Origin: Candidatus Woesearchaeota archaeon
GTDB taxonomy: Archaea > Nanobdellota > Nanobdellia > Woesearchaeales > JAFGLG01
NCBI GenBank assembly: GCA_016928155.1
Contig: JAFGLG010000002.1
Coordinates: 135,118-199,117, forward strand
Length of the DNA stretch: 64,000 bases
Direction of reading: 5' to 3'
In this document: piece after piece, positions 33,652 to 41,999 of the stretch
Numbering within the stretch: position 1 is the first letter of the stretch
Layout: each line of letters begins with the position of its first letter
Translations under genes and position numbers: made by a program
Notes under the pieces: model-generated
Databases searched by the model: none
Told to the model about the DNA's origin: nothing
Seen by the model: the letters and a program-made list of their open reading frames with translations, nothing else

Positions 33652-33936
33652 ATGAGCATGAGTGTTGTTCCGATAAGGCTGCCAGAAGGTCTGGTGAAGG
33701 ATATTGACATGCTTGTTAAGAAAGGAGACTATGCAAGCAGGTCTGATGTAGTGAGATATGCTGTGCGGAAGCTTGTGAAGAAAGTAGAACTCAAGGACCT
33801 GATCGGGATCATACCAAACACAGGGGATTCTGTCAAGGAAGTCAGGGAGATAAGGAAGAGACTGTCAAGGGAAATAAAGAGCTGGGAAGATGTCGAGAGG
33901 ATCAATAAGGAGTTTGAGCATCTATCAGACAAGTAA
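33652..33936 (+). CDS. RHH (CopG-type) antitoxin-like protein
   Basis: A 94-aa protein: VVPIRLPEGLVKDIDMLVK is the RHH strand plus first helix, and YASRSDVVRYAVRKLVKK the second helix. The C-terminal tail is charged and could wrap a toxin. It lies tail-to-tail with a PIN gene on the other strand, overlapping by 12 bases, an unusual arrangement for a toxin-antitoxin pair. The start is one of several clustered ATGs; the one after the TATA box and repeats was chosen. Confidence 0.8.
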   Translation: MSMSVVPIRLPEGLVKDIDMLVKKGDYASRSDVVRYAVRKLVKKVELKDLIGIIPNTGDSVKEVREIRKRLSREIKSWEDVERINKEFEHLSDK

Positions 33937-34353
33937 CTCTTCAGGTCTGTGAGCTGAGATAAATCTTCTGGAGAAAATAAGCAATTTTCTGTCTCTTGTT
34001 ATCAGAAGAAGTTCATATCTTTTAGATATGGCCATGTGCATGCAGTCTCCAAAACTGAGCCTGTAATCTGATAATCTTTCATAGAACCTGGCAAGAGAAT
34101 AATCATGCTGATCCGGCTCAATGAGCTTCAATTTCATGTGATTCAGTCTCTTTGTCAAAACGACAAAATCTTCCTTAAGCACATATTTTAGTTCTTTCAG
34201 AACAAATGTTGAGATGACAACTTCATCCTTCCTGGTTTCAGCCAAGTTCAAGAATTCCTCAGCAAGCTCATGATAAGGTTTTCCCCTGGTTTCATCGCCT
34301 TCTTTCTTGAAAAGATTCAGCCAGATGCAGGAATCAATGTAGTATCTACTCAT
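33925..34353 (-). CDS. PIN-domain protein (VapC-like), convergent with RHH gene
   Basis: A 142-aa PIN domain: YYIDSCIWLNLF (first Asp), VISTFVLKELKYVL (Glu), LSFGDCMHMAISKRYELLLITRDRKL (later acids). It should be a single-strand RNase. It does not share a transcript with the RHH gene; each has its own promoter side. The pair may still be cognate, with antisense overlap at the 3' ends. Confidence 0.85.
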   Translation of the reverse strand: MSRYYIDSCIWLNLFKKEGDETRGKPYHELAEEFLNLAETRKDEVVISTFVLKELKYVLKEDFVVLTKRLNHMKLKLIEPDQHDYSLARFYERLSDYRLSFGDCMHMAISKRYELLLITRDRKLLIFSRRFISAHRPEELLV

Positions 34354-34581
34354 GGAATTTCATTGGTTACGGCATTCAAATTGATATCATGATATCTTTC
34401 GGAAGAAAACAGAATGAATCCGAAGGAATCCTGCATTCTACGAAAATCGATGCCCTATCCAAGAGTTAAGCAAAAAATCTCCGAGTCCTCCGGATTCCGG
34501 ATATGTCAAACATATGGATATCATAACGATCCTGAATAATGGAAATCTACAAGTATACCCTGCACTGCATCAATTGACAGA

Positions 34582-34800
34582 TCAATAAATACGGAGATAA
34601 TACTGGAAAGAACTCTCTTCATCCTCCACTTCCATATGCTCTATATCCCTCAGATGATAGTACCCATGTTTTATTTCCTGCACTATCTCATTCAGCATAT
34701 AAGAAGAAACAAACAATGCAGCAAATGATCTGCATTTCAATCCCTCAGACAGGAGTCTTGCACGATTCTCCAAAGAAGCCCTATCCGGCACTTTATCCAT
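34582..34800 (-). CDS. Hypothetical 72-aa protein
   Basis: A small helical frame (SLENRARLLSEGLKCRSFAALFVSSYMLNEIVQEIKHGYYHL) without a recognised family. Codon use resembles genuine genes, but there is no strong ribosome site or conserved neighbour. The 228 bases downstream hold no gene. Low-confidence call. Confidence 0.4.
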   Translation of the reverse strand: MDKVPDRASLENRARLLSEGLKCRSFAALFVSSYMLNEIVQEIKHGYYHLRDIEHMEVEDEESSFQYYLRIY

Positions 34801-34905
34801 AAGGCAGGATATGCTTATTGATTATATAATACTTATCCATGGCATTAATATCACTGCCAGATTTTTTAGAAATAATTAATAAATAACCCCCAGTATATTG
34901 CAGAC

Positions 34906-35622
34906 ATGATATCAGTCATACTCATTGAACCAGAGAATCCTGGCAACATAGGAGCGATTGCGCGCATCATGAAGAATTTCGATTCCTCTCATCTTGTGCT
35001 GATCGACCCAAAGGCTGATCCGAATTCAGATGAAGCAAGGGCCCGTGCCATGCATGGGAGGGATGTGCTTGCAAGCGCTGAAATCTGCGGCGTCGAGAAG
35101 CTGGATGAGTTCGATCTTCTGGTTGCGACGACTGCACAATTGGGGACTGATTACAATCTGCCGAGATGCGTGCTGAATCCATCTGAACTGGCTGAGAAAT
35201 TGGCTTCTGTTGATGCGAAATCGAAGATCGGGATCGTGTTCGGCAGGGAGAGCAACGGACTTACCAATAATGAGATATCACGATGTGATTTCTCGGTGAG
35301 CATACAAAGCTCAAAGAAATATCCTGTGCTGAATCTCTCAGTCTCTGCGGCGATCGTGCTCTATGAGATATTCCTGAAGACCGGCGAGGACAAATCTGAA
35401 GGCAGGATAAGGCTCATGGATGCAGATGAGAAGAAAGCGCTGCAGAAGACGCTGAATGAAGCCCTTGACGAGATGATCTTCAGCACAGAAGAGAAAAGAG
35501 AGACACAGGAGATACTGTGGAAGAGGCTTTTCGGCAAGGCGATGATAACAAGAAGGGAATACAATGCGCTCATGGGATTCCTCAAGAAGATAACACAGAG
35601 AAGACTGAAAGAGAAAAAATGA
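34906..35622 (+). CDS. trmJ: TrmJ-like tRNA 2'-O-methyltransferase
   Basis: A 238-aa SPOUT enzyme: EPENPGNIGAIARIMKNF, then the knot: IGIVFGRESNGLTNNEISRCD and PVLNLSVSAAIVLYEIF. These match TrmJ, which methylates the ribose of nucleotide 32 of tRNAs. Its C-terminal helical tail (about 70 aa) is the dimer-supporting part. A TATA-like TTAATAAATAA lies 25-35 bases before the start. Confidence 0.93.
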   Translation: MISVILIEPENPGNIGAIARIMKNFDSSHLVLIDPKADPNSDEARARAMHGRDVLASAEICGVEKLDEFDLLVATTAQLGTDYNLPRCVLNPSELAEKLASVDAKSKIGIVFGRESNGLTNNEISRCDFSVSIQSSKKYPVLNLSVSAAIVLYEIFLKTGEDKSEGRIRLMDADEKKALQKTLNEALDEMIFSTEEKRETQEILWKRLFGKAMITRREYNALMGFLKKITQRRLKEKK

Positions 35623-35686
35623 CAGTTCTTGGCATAAAAATCACTTGCTCATCAATAAAATAGTACTTCTTCTGCTGATCCTGTGC

Positions 35687-35788
35687 CAGGCTGTTCATCC
35701 TGATGAAAAATTCAGGAGGCCCTGCCCAGATTTGCAGAGCAAATCTGGATAAGACAAGATTTTATCTTCTGAATTTTTCCAGTGCCTG
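35687..35788 (+). ncRNA. Candidate structured RNA downstream of trmJ
   Basis: Nested perfect helices: CAGGC (35687) / GCCTG (35784-35788); GAAAAATTCAG (35705) / CTGAATTTTTC (35769-35779); and a 10-bp hairpin CCAGATTTGC-AGA-GCAAATCTGG (35726-35748). The sequence also holds TGATGA and CTGA, box C/D-like strings. It could be a small RNA, a 3' UTR structure or a terminator. Strand is assigned by the neighbour only. Confidence 0.4.
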
Positions 35789-35866
35789 AAAGAAGCAAGG
35801 CAGAGGAACAAAGAAAAAAAGAACAAATTATTTCATGAATGCAAAACATACTGCTGTCAACTTTCT

Positions 35867-36013
35867 CTAAAGCACCCAGCCGACCAAACCCAAGATGCCG
35901 ATGATTATGAAATATAGACCGAGCAGCAGCCTGAGCATCTTAGGGAATGCAAGAATGAGCACTCCGAGCAGCAATGCAAGCAATGATCCGATAAAACCAA
36001 CACCTAATGCCAT
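35867..36013 (-). CDS. DUF3096-like two-helix membrane protein
   Basis: A 48-aa protein, VGFIGSLLALLLGVLILAFP then LRLLLGLYFIIIGILGLVGW: two membrane helices joined by a short loop with P-x-x-L-R. The pattern and size fit the DUF3096 family of tiny membrane proteins. It was found from the sequence directly; it is below common size cut-offs. Function unknown. Confidence 0.75.
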   Translation of the reverse strand: MALGVGFIGSLLALLLGVLILAFPKMLRLLLGLYFIIIGILGLVGWVL

Positions 36014-36179
36014 TGAAAACCCCCCATGACTATTTTTGAGATAGGAAGAAGGGGTTGTTTATATTATTTATTTATTTTCAATATAGCCAATAAGCTTAAT
36101 AAAGGTTGTTACTTTATAGTAGTCAAAAATCGAAAGATTTAAATATGCGCCTGATAGCCCCATGCATGAGGTCATTGAT

Positions 36180-37199
36180 ATGAAATCAAAAAACACACTT
36201 GCCCTATTGTTCGGATTAGAAATAGTACTCGTGATACTGACATACGCTTTCAGCCTCTTCTCAGAGAGCATAAGCGCATTCAGCTATGTCTCAAAGCTAA
36301 TCTTCGTCCTGCTGCTGATATTGGCAAACTTCGGGGTCTTCATGGCACTGATCGGACAGAAGAGATGGAACCACATATCATGGTTCATGTATTTCGGATT
36401 CGTTATCATAAACATCTATGCAATCCTGATAAACAACTATGGGATAAGCGCACTGACATCTGTCGCTGCGCTAGGCTCAGCGCTCATGCTTGTGCTCGAG
36501 ATGATAATGGTGCTCTCATACCAGGCACCGAGATCAATGAAATACAAGACAGGGCACGACATCAAGCAGGACATGACCATCAAGTATCTCCAGAAAGAGA
36601 ACGAAGCACTGAAGCAGATGGAAGAGCAGACAAACAAGAAACTGAGCTACACAGCAGGAGCCCTCAAGGCACAGAACAGGAAGCTCGGAGAGGACATGGA
36701 GAAGATGAAGAAGAGCGTCAGCAGGAAGGCAGGCGCAAAGACAAAGAAGCTGGAGGAAGAGCTCGACAAGATGAAGAAAGCCAGCAAGGCATCAACAGAA
36801 AAGCTCAAGAAAGAGCTTGCGAGCGTCAAGAAAAGAGCGAAGAGAGCGCCTGCAATGAAAGCAGACTCGCACTTTGTCGCATCAAAGACAGGCAACACAT
36901 TCCACAGGCCGCACTGCGTAGCTGTCAACAAGATAGCGAAGGAACAAGTTGTCTGGTATGACACAGCAAAGAAGGCACAGAAAGCTAAATACAAGGCATG
37001 CAAGGTGTGCAATCCCCTCTCCTCGAACGGAAAGAAGAGATACTTTGTCGCCAACAAGGACGGCAACAAGGTGCACAGGGCAAGCTGCGTCGTCGCAGAC
37101 AAGATACCGAAGAAGAAGCGGATAGTCTTCAGGCAGGAGAATGCAGCCCTCAAGAAGGGATACAAGCCGTGCAAGCTATGCTTCCCATTATCCAAATAA
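36180..37199 (+). CDS. Four-helix membrane protein with coiled coil and two Ada-like zinc modules
   Basis: A 339-aa protein: about four N-terminal membrane helices (1-115), a basic cytoplasmic coiled coil (about 120-220), then two tandem copies of a module FVASK-x-GNxFH-x-x-x-C...C-x-x-C, (HFVASKTGNTFHRPHCV...CKVCNP and YFVANKDGNKVHRASCV...CKLCFP). These resemble the metal-binding fold of Ada and of some nuclease C-termini, each with one His and three Cys. The modules probably bind zinc and perhaps nucleic acid near the membrane. GAGGT precedes the ATG. Confidence 0.75.
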   Translation: MKSKNTLALLFGLEIVLVILTYAFSLFSESISAFSYVSKLIFVLLLILANFGVFMALIGQKRWNHISWFMYFGFVIINIYAILINNYGISALTSVAALGSALMLVLEMIMVLSYQAPRSMKYKTGHDIKQDMTIKYLQKENEALKQMEEQTNKKLSYTAGALKAQNRKLGEDMEKMKKSVSRKAGAKTKKLEEELDKMKKASKASTEKLKKELASVKKRAKRAPAMKADSHFVASKTGNTFHRPHCVAVNKIAKEQVVWYDTAKKAQKAKYKACKVCNPLSSNGKKRYFVANKDGNKVHRASCVVADKIPKKKRIVFRQENAALKKGYKPCKLCFPLSK

Positions 37200-37256
37200 T
37201 TTTATACCTTTTCTTTTCCCACTTTTATCTCCTACCTATGACAACCTGTGAAAACC

Positions 37257-38174
37257 ATGTCTGAGATATATGTCCCGCCGATGCAGATACCGCTCTTCCC
37301 TGAAGACAGAATCCTCATCTCGAAGCATGACATCCTGAAAGCAGTGTCTGCAGACATCAGAGACCTATGGAAAGAGCAAAGCGGAATCGAGCAGGATGTC
37401 TATCTCATCATAGAGCCAAGAACAGAGAACGGGCTGTGGGAAAGGAAAGGGGTGTATGCGGAGACAAGAGCGCCGACAAAACTCAGGAACCGCTGGACAG
37501 TCGTCTCGTCAGCAAAATCAGCGATGCAGCTGAGCGATGAAGCATTCTACGGCCTCAATGCAAGAGGCCTCGCAGGGATAATATACTCGGAGATCGAGAG
37601 GGAGAACACAAGAGACCTCGCGATATTCTACATGCCGGTCATCAAGGCATACATGCAGCTCTCGCTCAGAGAGGAAGGCGAAAGATATTTCACAAACCTA
37701 TATGAACGGGCCGTCGGGAAAGGGCATATGAAAGCAGCAGAACATATACTCAGAAAGAAAGGGAACTGGCTGCCAGACGAAGTATGGGAGACAGGATTCA
37801 CAGACTTCCCGGCGCTGTTCTGCTATGTGTTCGGAGTGAAGGAGACAAGAAAGCTGGCGCACTATGAAAGCAGGAACCACAGGGCAGACGATGCAGCGAG
37901 CCTGAGACAGTTCCTCAGATCAGACAAAAATGACAGCAGAAGAGAGGCAGAGATCGAGAACACGATAGACGCGATCGCAAGAGAATGCGGAGCAGACCCC
38001 ACACCATATCATGCAGAAAGGATATTCCACGACACAAGATGCTGGACGCAGATAGGATGGGAACATGTCCAATACCTCAACCATCTCAGGAACAGATCAA
38101 TGATCGAACAGGAGAGACTGCTAAGGCTATTGAGAGAAATGGGCACTAACTCCTCTTCTCAAGAAAAAGCTTGA
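37257..38174 (+). CDS. Hypothetical 305-aa protein
   Basis: A soluble, charged protein without a recognised domain. It begins MSEIYVPPMQIPLFPEDR and is mostly helical, Arg-rich in the second half (NHRADDAASLRQFLRSDKND). No catalytic motif stands out. It overlaps the convergent winged-helix gene by 29 bases. Codon use is consistent with the chromosome core. Function unknown. Confidence 0.7.
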   Translation: MSEIYVPPMQIPLFPEDRILISKHDILKAVSADIRDLWKEQSGIEQDVYLIIEPRTENGLWERKGVYAETRAPTKLRNRWTVVSSAKSAMQLSDEAFYGLNARGLAGIIYSEIERENTRDLAIFYMPVIKAYMQLSLREEGERYFTNLYERAVGKGHMKAAEHILRKKGNWLPDEVWETGFTDFPALFCYVFGVKETRKLAHYESRNHRADDAASLRQFLRSDKNDSRREAEIENTIDAIARECGADPTPYHAERIFHDTRCWTQIGWEHVQYLNHLRNRSMIEQERLLRLLREMGTNSSSQEKA

Positions 38175-38460
38175 CCTTCTCATCGATCCTCGGCTTAGCG
38201 CCAGGACCGAGAGCATAATAAGTCTTCTCAGCCTCATTGCCCCAAGAGTAATCCCCTTTCTCCTTCTCAACCTTGGAGACCTTGAACTCGCCCAGGGAAA
38301 CACCCTTCTTGAGATGATAATATATCGACCTCATGGTGACCTTAGGGAAGATCGCCTTGTAGACCTTGTAAATCTCGTAGGCATAACCCTCTTTCAGGAA
38401 GTAAAGAATCTCGACAATGTTCTGTCTTATCTCAGATCTTATGGGTCTTCCTCTTGGCAT
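38146..38460 (-). CDS. Winged-helix protein, PadR-like
   Basis: A 104-aa DNA-binding protein: RPIRSEIRQNIVEILYFLKEGYAYEIYKVYKAIFP is helix 1-2, and VTMRSIYYHLKKGVSLGEF the recognition helix and wing. PadR/ArsR-like. The C-terminal tail is basic. It is probably a local repressor; its target is unclear. It converges on the hypothetical gene. Confidence 0.75.
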   Translation of the reverse strand: MPRGRPIRSEIRQNIVEILYFLKEGYAYEIYKVYKAIFPKVTMRSIYYHLKKGVSLGEFKVSKVEKEKGDYSWGNEAEKTYYALGPGAKPRIDEKVKLFLEKRS

Positions 38461-38558
38461 AGTATGAAATAAAATATTCTTGCTTTATAAAGGTTTCCAT
38501 ATTGCAAATAAGTTATGGGTTGAACCAATATGACAGAAATTGAAACAATATAACAGGA

Positions 38559-39437
38559 TCAGACCCTGCCCTGCTTCTCAGCAAGGGCTAATGCGCCATA
38601 TATGCCAGAAGAATCCCCAAGCTTAGACTTAAGGACCTTCACTTTCTGGCCCTGGATATTCTTGGACATGACCTTCCTGATCCTCGGATAAAGCATAGTC
38701 AGATTGGACATGCCGCCACCCAAGGCAATCACCTCAGGGTCATAGAACTGCACAACATTGGCCAAGCCCAAGCCCATATGATAAGCGACCTGATCCAATG
38801 CTTTCCTTGAAGCAGAATCATTCTTCTTCACAATCTCAACAGGAGGGATAGCCTTTGATGATCCCTTGAACCTCTGATATGCACCAACAAGAGCCCGTGC
38901 TGCAACATACTGCTCAAAATGGCCTCTCTTCCCACAGGTGCACATCTCTCCATCAGCAACAAGGACATGATGGCCGATCTCTCCAGCAAGATTTGAGCCT
39001 CCATGCACAAGCCTGCCATCAATGATGATGCCAGAACCGACACCAGTACCCCAGATCAGGCCCACAAAATTCCCGGCCCCTTTCCCCACACCATAATGAT
39101 ATTCAGAAAGCGCAAAACACTTCGAGTCATTAAGGACAAAGACAGGGAGATCCAGCTTCCTGCTGAGGACCTTGCCCAGATCCACGCCTTCAATGCCCTT
39201 GATGTTGGGAGAATGAGACATGACACCATTCCTATCAAGAAAACCTGCAATGCCGATTCCGACAGCGCTGACTTTTCTCCCTGAACTGACATCTTCGACA
39301 GCATGCAGGATATTCGATATCACATCTTTCCTGCCAGAACCTGTAGTGAACCTCTTCCTCAATACCTGACTGCGGCTGCCGGCGAGCATGGCCTCAATCT
39401 TTGTACCGCCTATATCAAGGGCAACAAACCTATCCAT
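38559..39437 (-). CDS. ROK-family sugar kinase (glucokinase-like)
   Basis: A 292-aa kinase: VALDIGGTKIEAML (phosphate 1), GVGSGIIIDGRLVHGGSNLAGEIGHH (ROK signature with the zinc His), CTCGKRGHFEQYVAARAL (CxCGxxGCxE-like zinc loop with one Cys replaced by His/Phe). It likely phosphorylates glucose or a related hexose. It lies in an operon with PGI/PMI, so the two probably feed glycolysis. The start used is the second of two ATGs behind GAGG. Confidence 0.92.
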   Translation of the reverse strand: MDRFVALDIGGTKIEAMLAGSRSQVLRKRFTTGSGRKDVISNILHAVEDVSSGRKVSAVGIGIAGFLDRNGVMSHSPNIKGIEGVDLGKVLSRKLDLPVFVLNDSKCFALSEYHYGVGKGAGNFVGLIWGTGVGSGIIIDGRLVHGGSNLAGEIGHHVLVADGEMCTCGKRGHFEQYVAARALVGAYQRFKGSSKAIPPVEIVKKNDSASRKALDQVAYHMGLGLANVVQFYDPEVIALGGGMSNLTMLYPRIRKVMSKNIQGQKVKVLKSKLGDSSGIYGALALAEKQGRV

Positions 39438-39627
39438 CATGATCCTCTTCCTCTTCAGGCAAGGGCACCTCATCAACAGTCTTGGATGCGGTCTTGTAGT
39501 CGAGCTTCTCCAGAATGCCAAGGTCAGAGAACTGCTCTTTTGCGCATTCCTCACAGTAGCACTGGTTCGGCATGCCCTTTATGCAGTAGACCGCCTCCTC
39601 CTCCTCACAGATGATGCATTTCTTCAT
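39430..39627 (-). CDS. Small zinc-finger protein between sugar genes
   Basis: A 65-aa acidic protein with CIIC (residue 4), then a second pair CYCEEC, giving a CxxC...CxxC site, followed by an Asp/Glu tail. It overlaps PGI/PMI upstream (ATGA) and the ROK kinase downstream, so the three form one operon. A structural or regulatory role for the sugar enzymes is possible but no family is recognised. Confidence 0.7.
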   Translation of the reverse strand: MKKCIICEEEEAVYCIKGMPNQCYCEECAKEQFSDLGILEKLDYKTASKTVDEVPLPEEEEDHDG

Positions 39628-40586
39628 AATGAGAGATAACCTGACCCGAGCTGCTTCTTGAAATCCTCAACAAGGCTGATGTCTGTAGGATCAACACCCA
39701 TGGATTCAGCTAGATAGAAGCTTATGAGATCACCGAGAAAAATCGATGAAACTATCTTTGCAAGACGGCCCTTGCCTGAAAGCCTTATCTCAGTCACATG
39801 GGCTGTCCTTGAAATGAGCTTCTTGGTGAGCTTCATCCTGTCCTTTATCCGCCTGTAATCATCCTCGTCATGCAGTATCATCACATGAAAAGGCAGGCGG
39901 GGATTCGCATATGCGAGAAGCTCATTATGGTCAATCTCTGGGAACACTCCCACAGCAGCAAAGATCTTGCAGTTCTCAAGAAAAGCTATCCTCCATCTGT
40001 TCGCCACGCCGAACATGCGCTCAGAAGAATAGATGATGGGCAATTTGCCGACGAGAAGAGCAGCAAGCTGTCTTGCATGGCCGGTGAAATCAGCGTTCTT
40101 CACAAGATCAACAGCCTCATCAATATCAGGGGCTGATGACACAAGACCGAGATTCTCAAGGACATTCAGGATTGGAAAGAGCTGAAGGGGATAAGCAATC
40201 CTCGGCTGATAACCCTTCGGGACATCGACATGCGGGACACGATACTGCCTGCACAGCTCCTGGAGCTTCCCGCCAGAAGAGATGCCGACCATCTGGCAGC
40301 CAACCCTGAGACCCTGCCTAAAGCAGCTGAGAGTCTCCTCAGTATTGCCAGAATAGGACACCAAGAACATCAAGGTCCTCTTATCAACAGATCTTGGGAT
40401 GAAATAATTCTTGACAACATCAACATCCATATCAGAGGCATAGGCCTTGAGAAGATCGCCCGGAACACCGCTCCCACCCATGCCGCACACAACAACCCTA
40501 TTGAAATGGCCAGCCAGATGAATATCCCTACCAAGCTTCTTAGCTTCCATCAGCTGGATAGCAAAACCATCCAGCGCCTCCTTCAT
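39624..40586 (-). CDS. Bifunctional phosphoglucose/phosphomannose isomerase
   Basis: A 320-aa SIS-domain enzyme: VVVCGMGGSGVPGDLL, SYSGNTEETL and the second SIS domain with NRWRIAFLENCK, PEIDHNEL are the bifunctional PGI/PMI signature (catalytic E in EIDHNE). It interconverts glucose-6-P, mannose-6-P and fructose-6-P. The start was set at MKEALDGF behind GGTGGGGATATCG; an earlier frame extension lacks a site. Promoter is TATATAAAT on the minus strand (about 40636). Confidence 0.93.
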   Translation of the reverse strand: MKEALDGFAIQLMEAKKLGRDIHLAGHFNRVVVCGMGGSGVPGDLLKAYASDMDVDVVKNYFIPRSVDKRTLMFLVSYSGNTEETLSCFRQGLRVGCQMVGISSGGKLQELCRQYRVPHVDVPKGYQPRIAYPLQLFPILNVLENLGLVSSAPDIDEAVDLVKNADFTGHARQLAALLVGKLPIIYSSERMFGVANRWRIAFLENCKIFAAVGVFPEIDHNELLAYANPRLPFHVMILHDEDDYRRIKDRMKLTKKLISRTAHVTEIRLSGKGRLAKIVSSIFLGDLISFYLAESMGVDPTDISLVEDFKKQLGSGYLSL

Positions 40587-40769
40587 CGATATCCCCACCA
40601 GACCACCTGACAGGAAATTGGCCAGGTGGCTTATATAAATCTTTCCCAAATATTCCGGGAGAAAGGTTGGAAAGCTGTTTTAATGCACTCTGGGAAGGAA
40701 TCAATCAATTGGGGGGTCACAGCCCTGCAGAAAGTCTGACATCTGACATCGGCAACTTCAAAATGCGAG

Positions 40770-40888
40770 ATACCAACAAAACTCAAAGTATCAACAATAC
40801 TTAAAGTATAAAAAACTCAAAGAATAAACAAAACTCAAAATACCAACAAAACTCAAATATCAACAAAAATCAAATATCAACAAAAAAC
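40770..40888. repeat. Degenerate AT-rich tandem repeat, about 16-17 bp, seven copies
   Basis: Successive units read ACCAACAAAACTCAAAG, ATCAACAATACTTAAAG, ATAAAAAACTCAAAG, ATAAACAAAACTCAAA, ACCAACAAAACTCAA, ATCAACAAAAATCAA and ATCAACAAAAAACG. No gene lies here. Slippage or protein binding may explain it. Confidence 0.7.
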
Positions 40889-40973
40889 GCGTCGCATCCG
40901 CTCAGCCTACCAGTCAACCGGCATGTCTTAAGCCTTTGATCTTCAGAGATCCAAAAACAGAATTTCAACACAC

Positions 40974-41090
40974 CTTGCTCAAGTGGGACATGAATTCCTG
41001 CAAACTGCCCATAATCGACAAGATATCCTCTGGGAGCAACCCCCTGAAATGCATTTAAAGCACGCTAGCAGGCGTTTTGACCTAAAGGTG
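40974..41090 (+). ncRNA. Dispersed structured element, copy C (upstream of eL15)
   Basis: Contains CTTGCTCAAGTGGG (40974-40987), the hairpin GGG-AGCAA-CCC (41032-41043) and GCGTTTTGACCTAA (41072-41085). The last two match, with nearly the same spacing, element A at 45.6 kb, and the first matches the sequence at the window's right edge. It ends about 70 bases before the eL15 start, so it could be a leader element or an independent RNA. Reported as a candidate only. Confidence 0.4.
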
Positions 41091-41156
41091 CAAATATTCT
41101 ACAGAGCTAAAAATATCCAAAACCTTTTTAAATGGGGCTCAAATCCAAACACTAAA

Positions 41157-41729
41157 ATGGGATTACATGCAAGATTAAGGAAACTCTGGAAGCATCCCAA
41201 GAAGATAGAAGGCTACCAGGCAAAACTGATCCAATACAGGAGAGAGCCTGCCACAGTAAGGCTAGAGAAGCCCACAAGACTTGACAGGGCAAGATCACTC
41301 GGCTACAAAGCAAAGCAAGGCTACATAGTGGCCAGGCAGAGAGTGATGAGAGGAGGCAGGAAGAGGGAGCATTTTGCAGGAGGAAGAAGACCCAAGACAT
41401 ACAGATTCGCCCAGGTCGTATCGCAGAACTACAGGTGGGTGGCTGAGATAAGGGCACAGAAGAAATTCCCTAACTGCGAAGTCCTCAACTCATATGAGGT
41501 CGGCAGGGACGGCATCTACTTCTGGTACGAAGTCATACTTCTCGACAGATCACACCCATCAATCAAGAGCAGCAAAGAGACAGCATGGGTATCAGAAAGG
41601 ACAAATAAAGGAAGAGTATACAGGGGACTCACAGGAGCAGGCAAGAAATCAAGAGGCCTGTACAGAAAAGGGAGGGGCGCTGAGAAGATAAGGCCCAGCC
41701 TGAGAGCCAACAAGAGAAGAAGCAAGTAA
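41157..41729 (+). CDS. rpl15e: Large ribosomal subunit protein eL15
   Basis: A 190-aa very basic protein: the ends GLHARLRKLWKHPKK and RPSLRANKRRSK, and the middle RLDRARSLGYKAKQGYIVARQRVMRGGRKR match archaeal L15e. The ATG with TTTTTAAAT promoter-like sequence about 30 bases upstream is supported by the family N-terminus; a longer frame is not. No ribosomal neighbour is adjacent. Confidence 0.96.
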   Translation: MGLHARLRKLWKHPKKIEGYQAKLIQYRREPATVRLEKPTRLDRARSLGYKAKQGYIVARQRVMRGGRKREHFAGGRRPKTYRFAQVVSQNYRWVAEIRAQKKFPNCEVLNSYEVGRDGIYFWYEVILLDRSHPSIKSSKETAWVSERTNKGRVYRGLTGAGKKSRGLYRKGRGAEKIRPSLRANKRRSK

Positions 41730-41740
41730 GCCCTGGTTTT

Positions 41741-41917
41741 CTAACCCAATATGCCGCTGATCATGAAAAGAGTCAGCGCCAGCAAGACGAGACCGAACAC
41801 TATCAAGCCGAACATGAGCCTGTAACTCTTCTTCACAATGCCCATATAGAAGCCTGAGAGTATAAGCAGGCAGATCACTCCAATCGTAATGTTGAAAAAA
41901 AGGTCAATAATGTCCAT
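41741..41917 (-). CDS. Small two-helix membrane protein
   Basis: A 58-aa protein: FFNITIGVICLLILSGFYMG then YRLMFGLIVFGLVLLALTLFMI, two membrane helices with a KKSYR turn. The frame ends eleven bases after the eL15 stop on the other strand. Family unknown. Its promoter faces the tRNA-Val promoter. Confidence 0.65.
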   Translation of the reverse strand: MDIIDLFFNITIGVICLLILSGFYMGIVKKSYRLMFGLIVFGLVLLALTLFMISGILG

Positions 41918-41963
41918 GAAAAGGACATTCCATGAGAGGATTTAAATAATTTACTACCCACAA

Positions 41964-41973
41964 TATTTAAATA
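41964..41973 (+). promoter_or_regulatory. TATA box of tRNA-Val
   Basis: TATTTAAATA is 27-36 bases upstream of the tRNA 5' end, the standard archaeal distance. Confidence 0.65.
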
Positions 41974-41999
41974 ATATAGGCAACTTCAGCAAAGCATAC

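Noticed and set aside
38559-39554. 331-aa ROK kinase
   Set aside because: The extra 39 codons are within the zinc-finger gene in a Pro/Arg/Ser-rich artefact frame.
40770-40888. CRISPR-like array
   Set aside because: The repeats are contiguous and degenerate, with no spacers.
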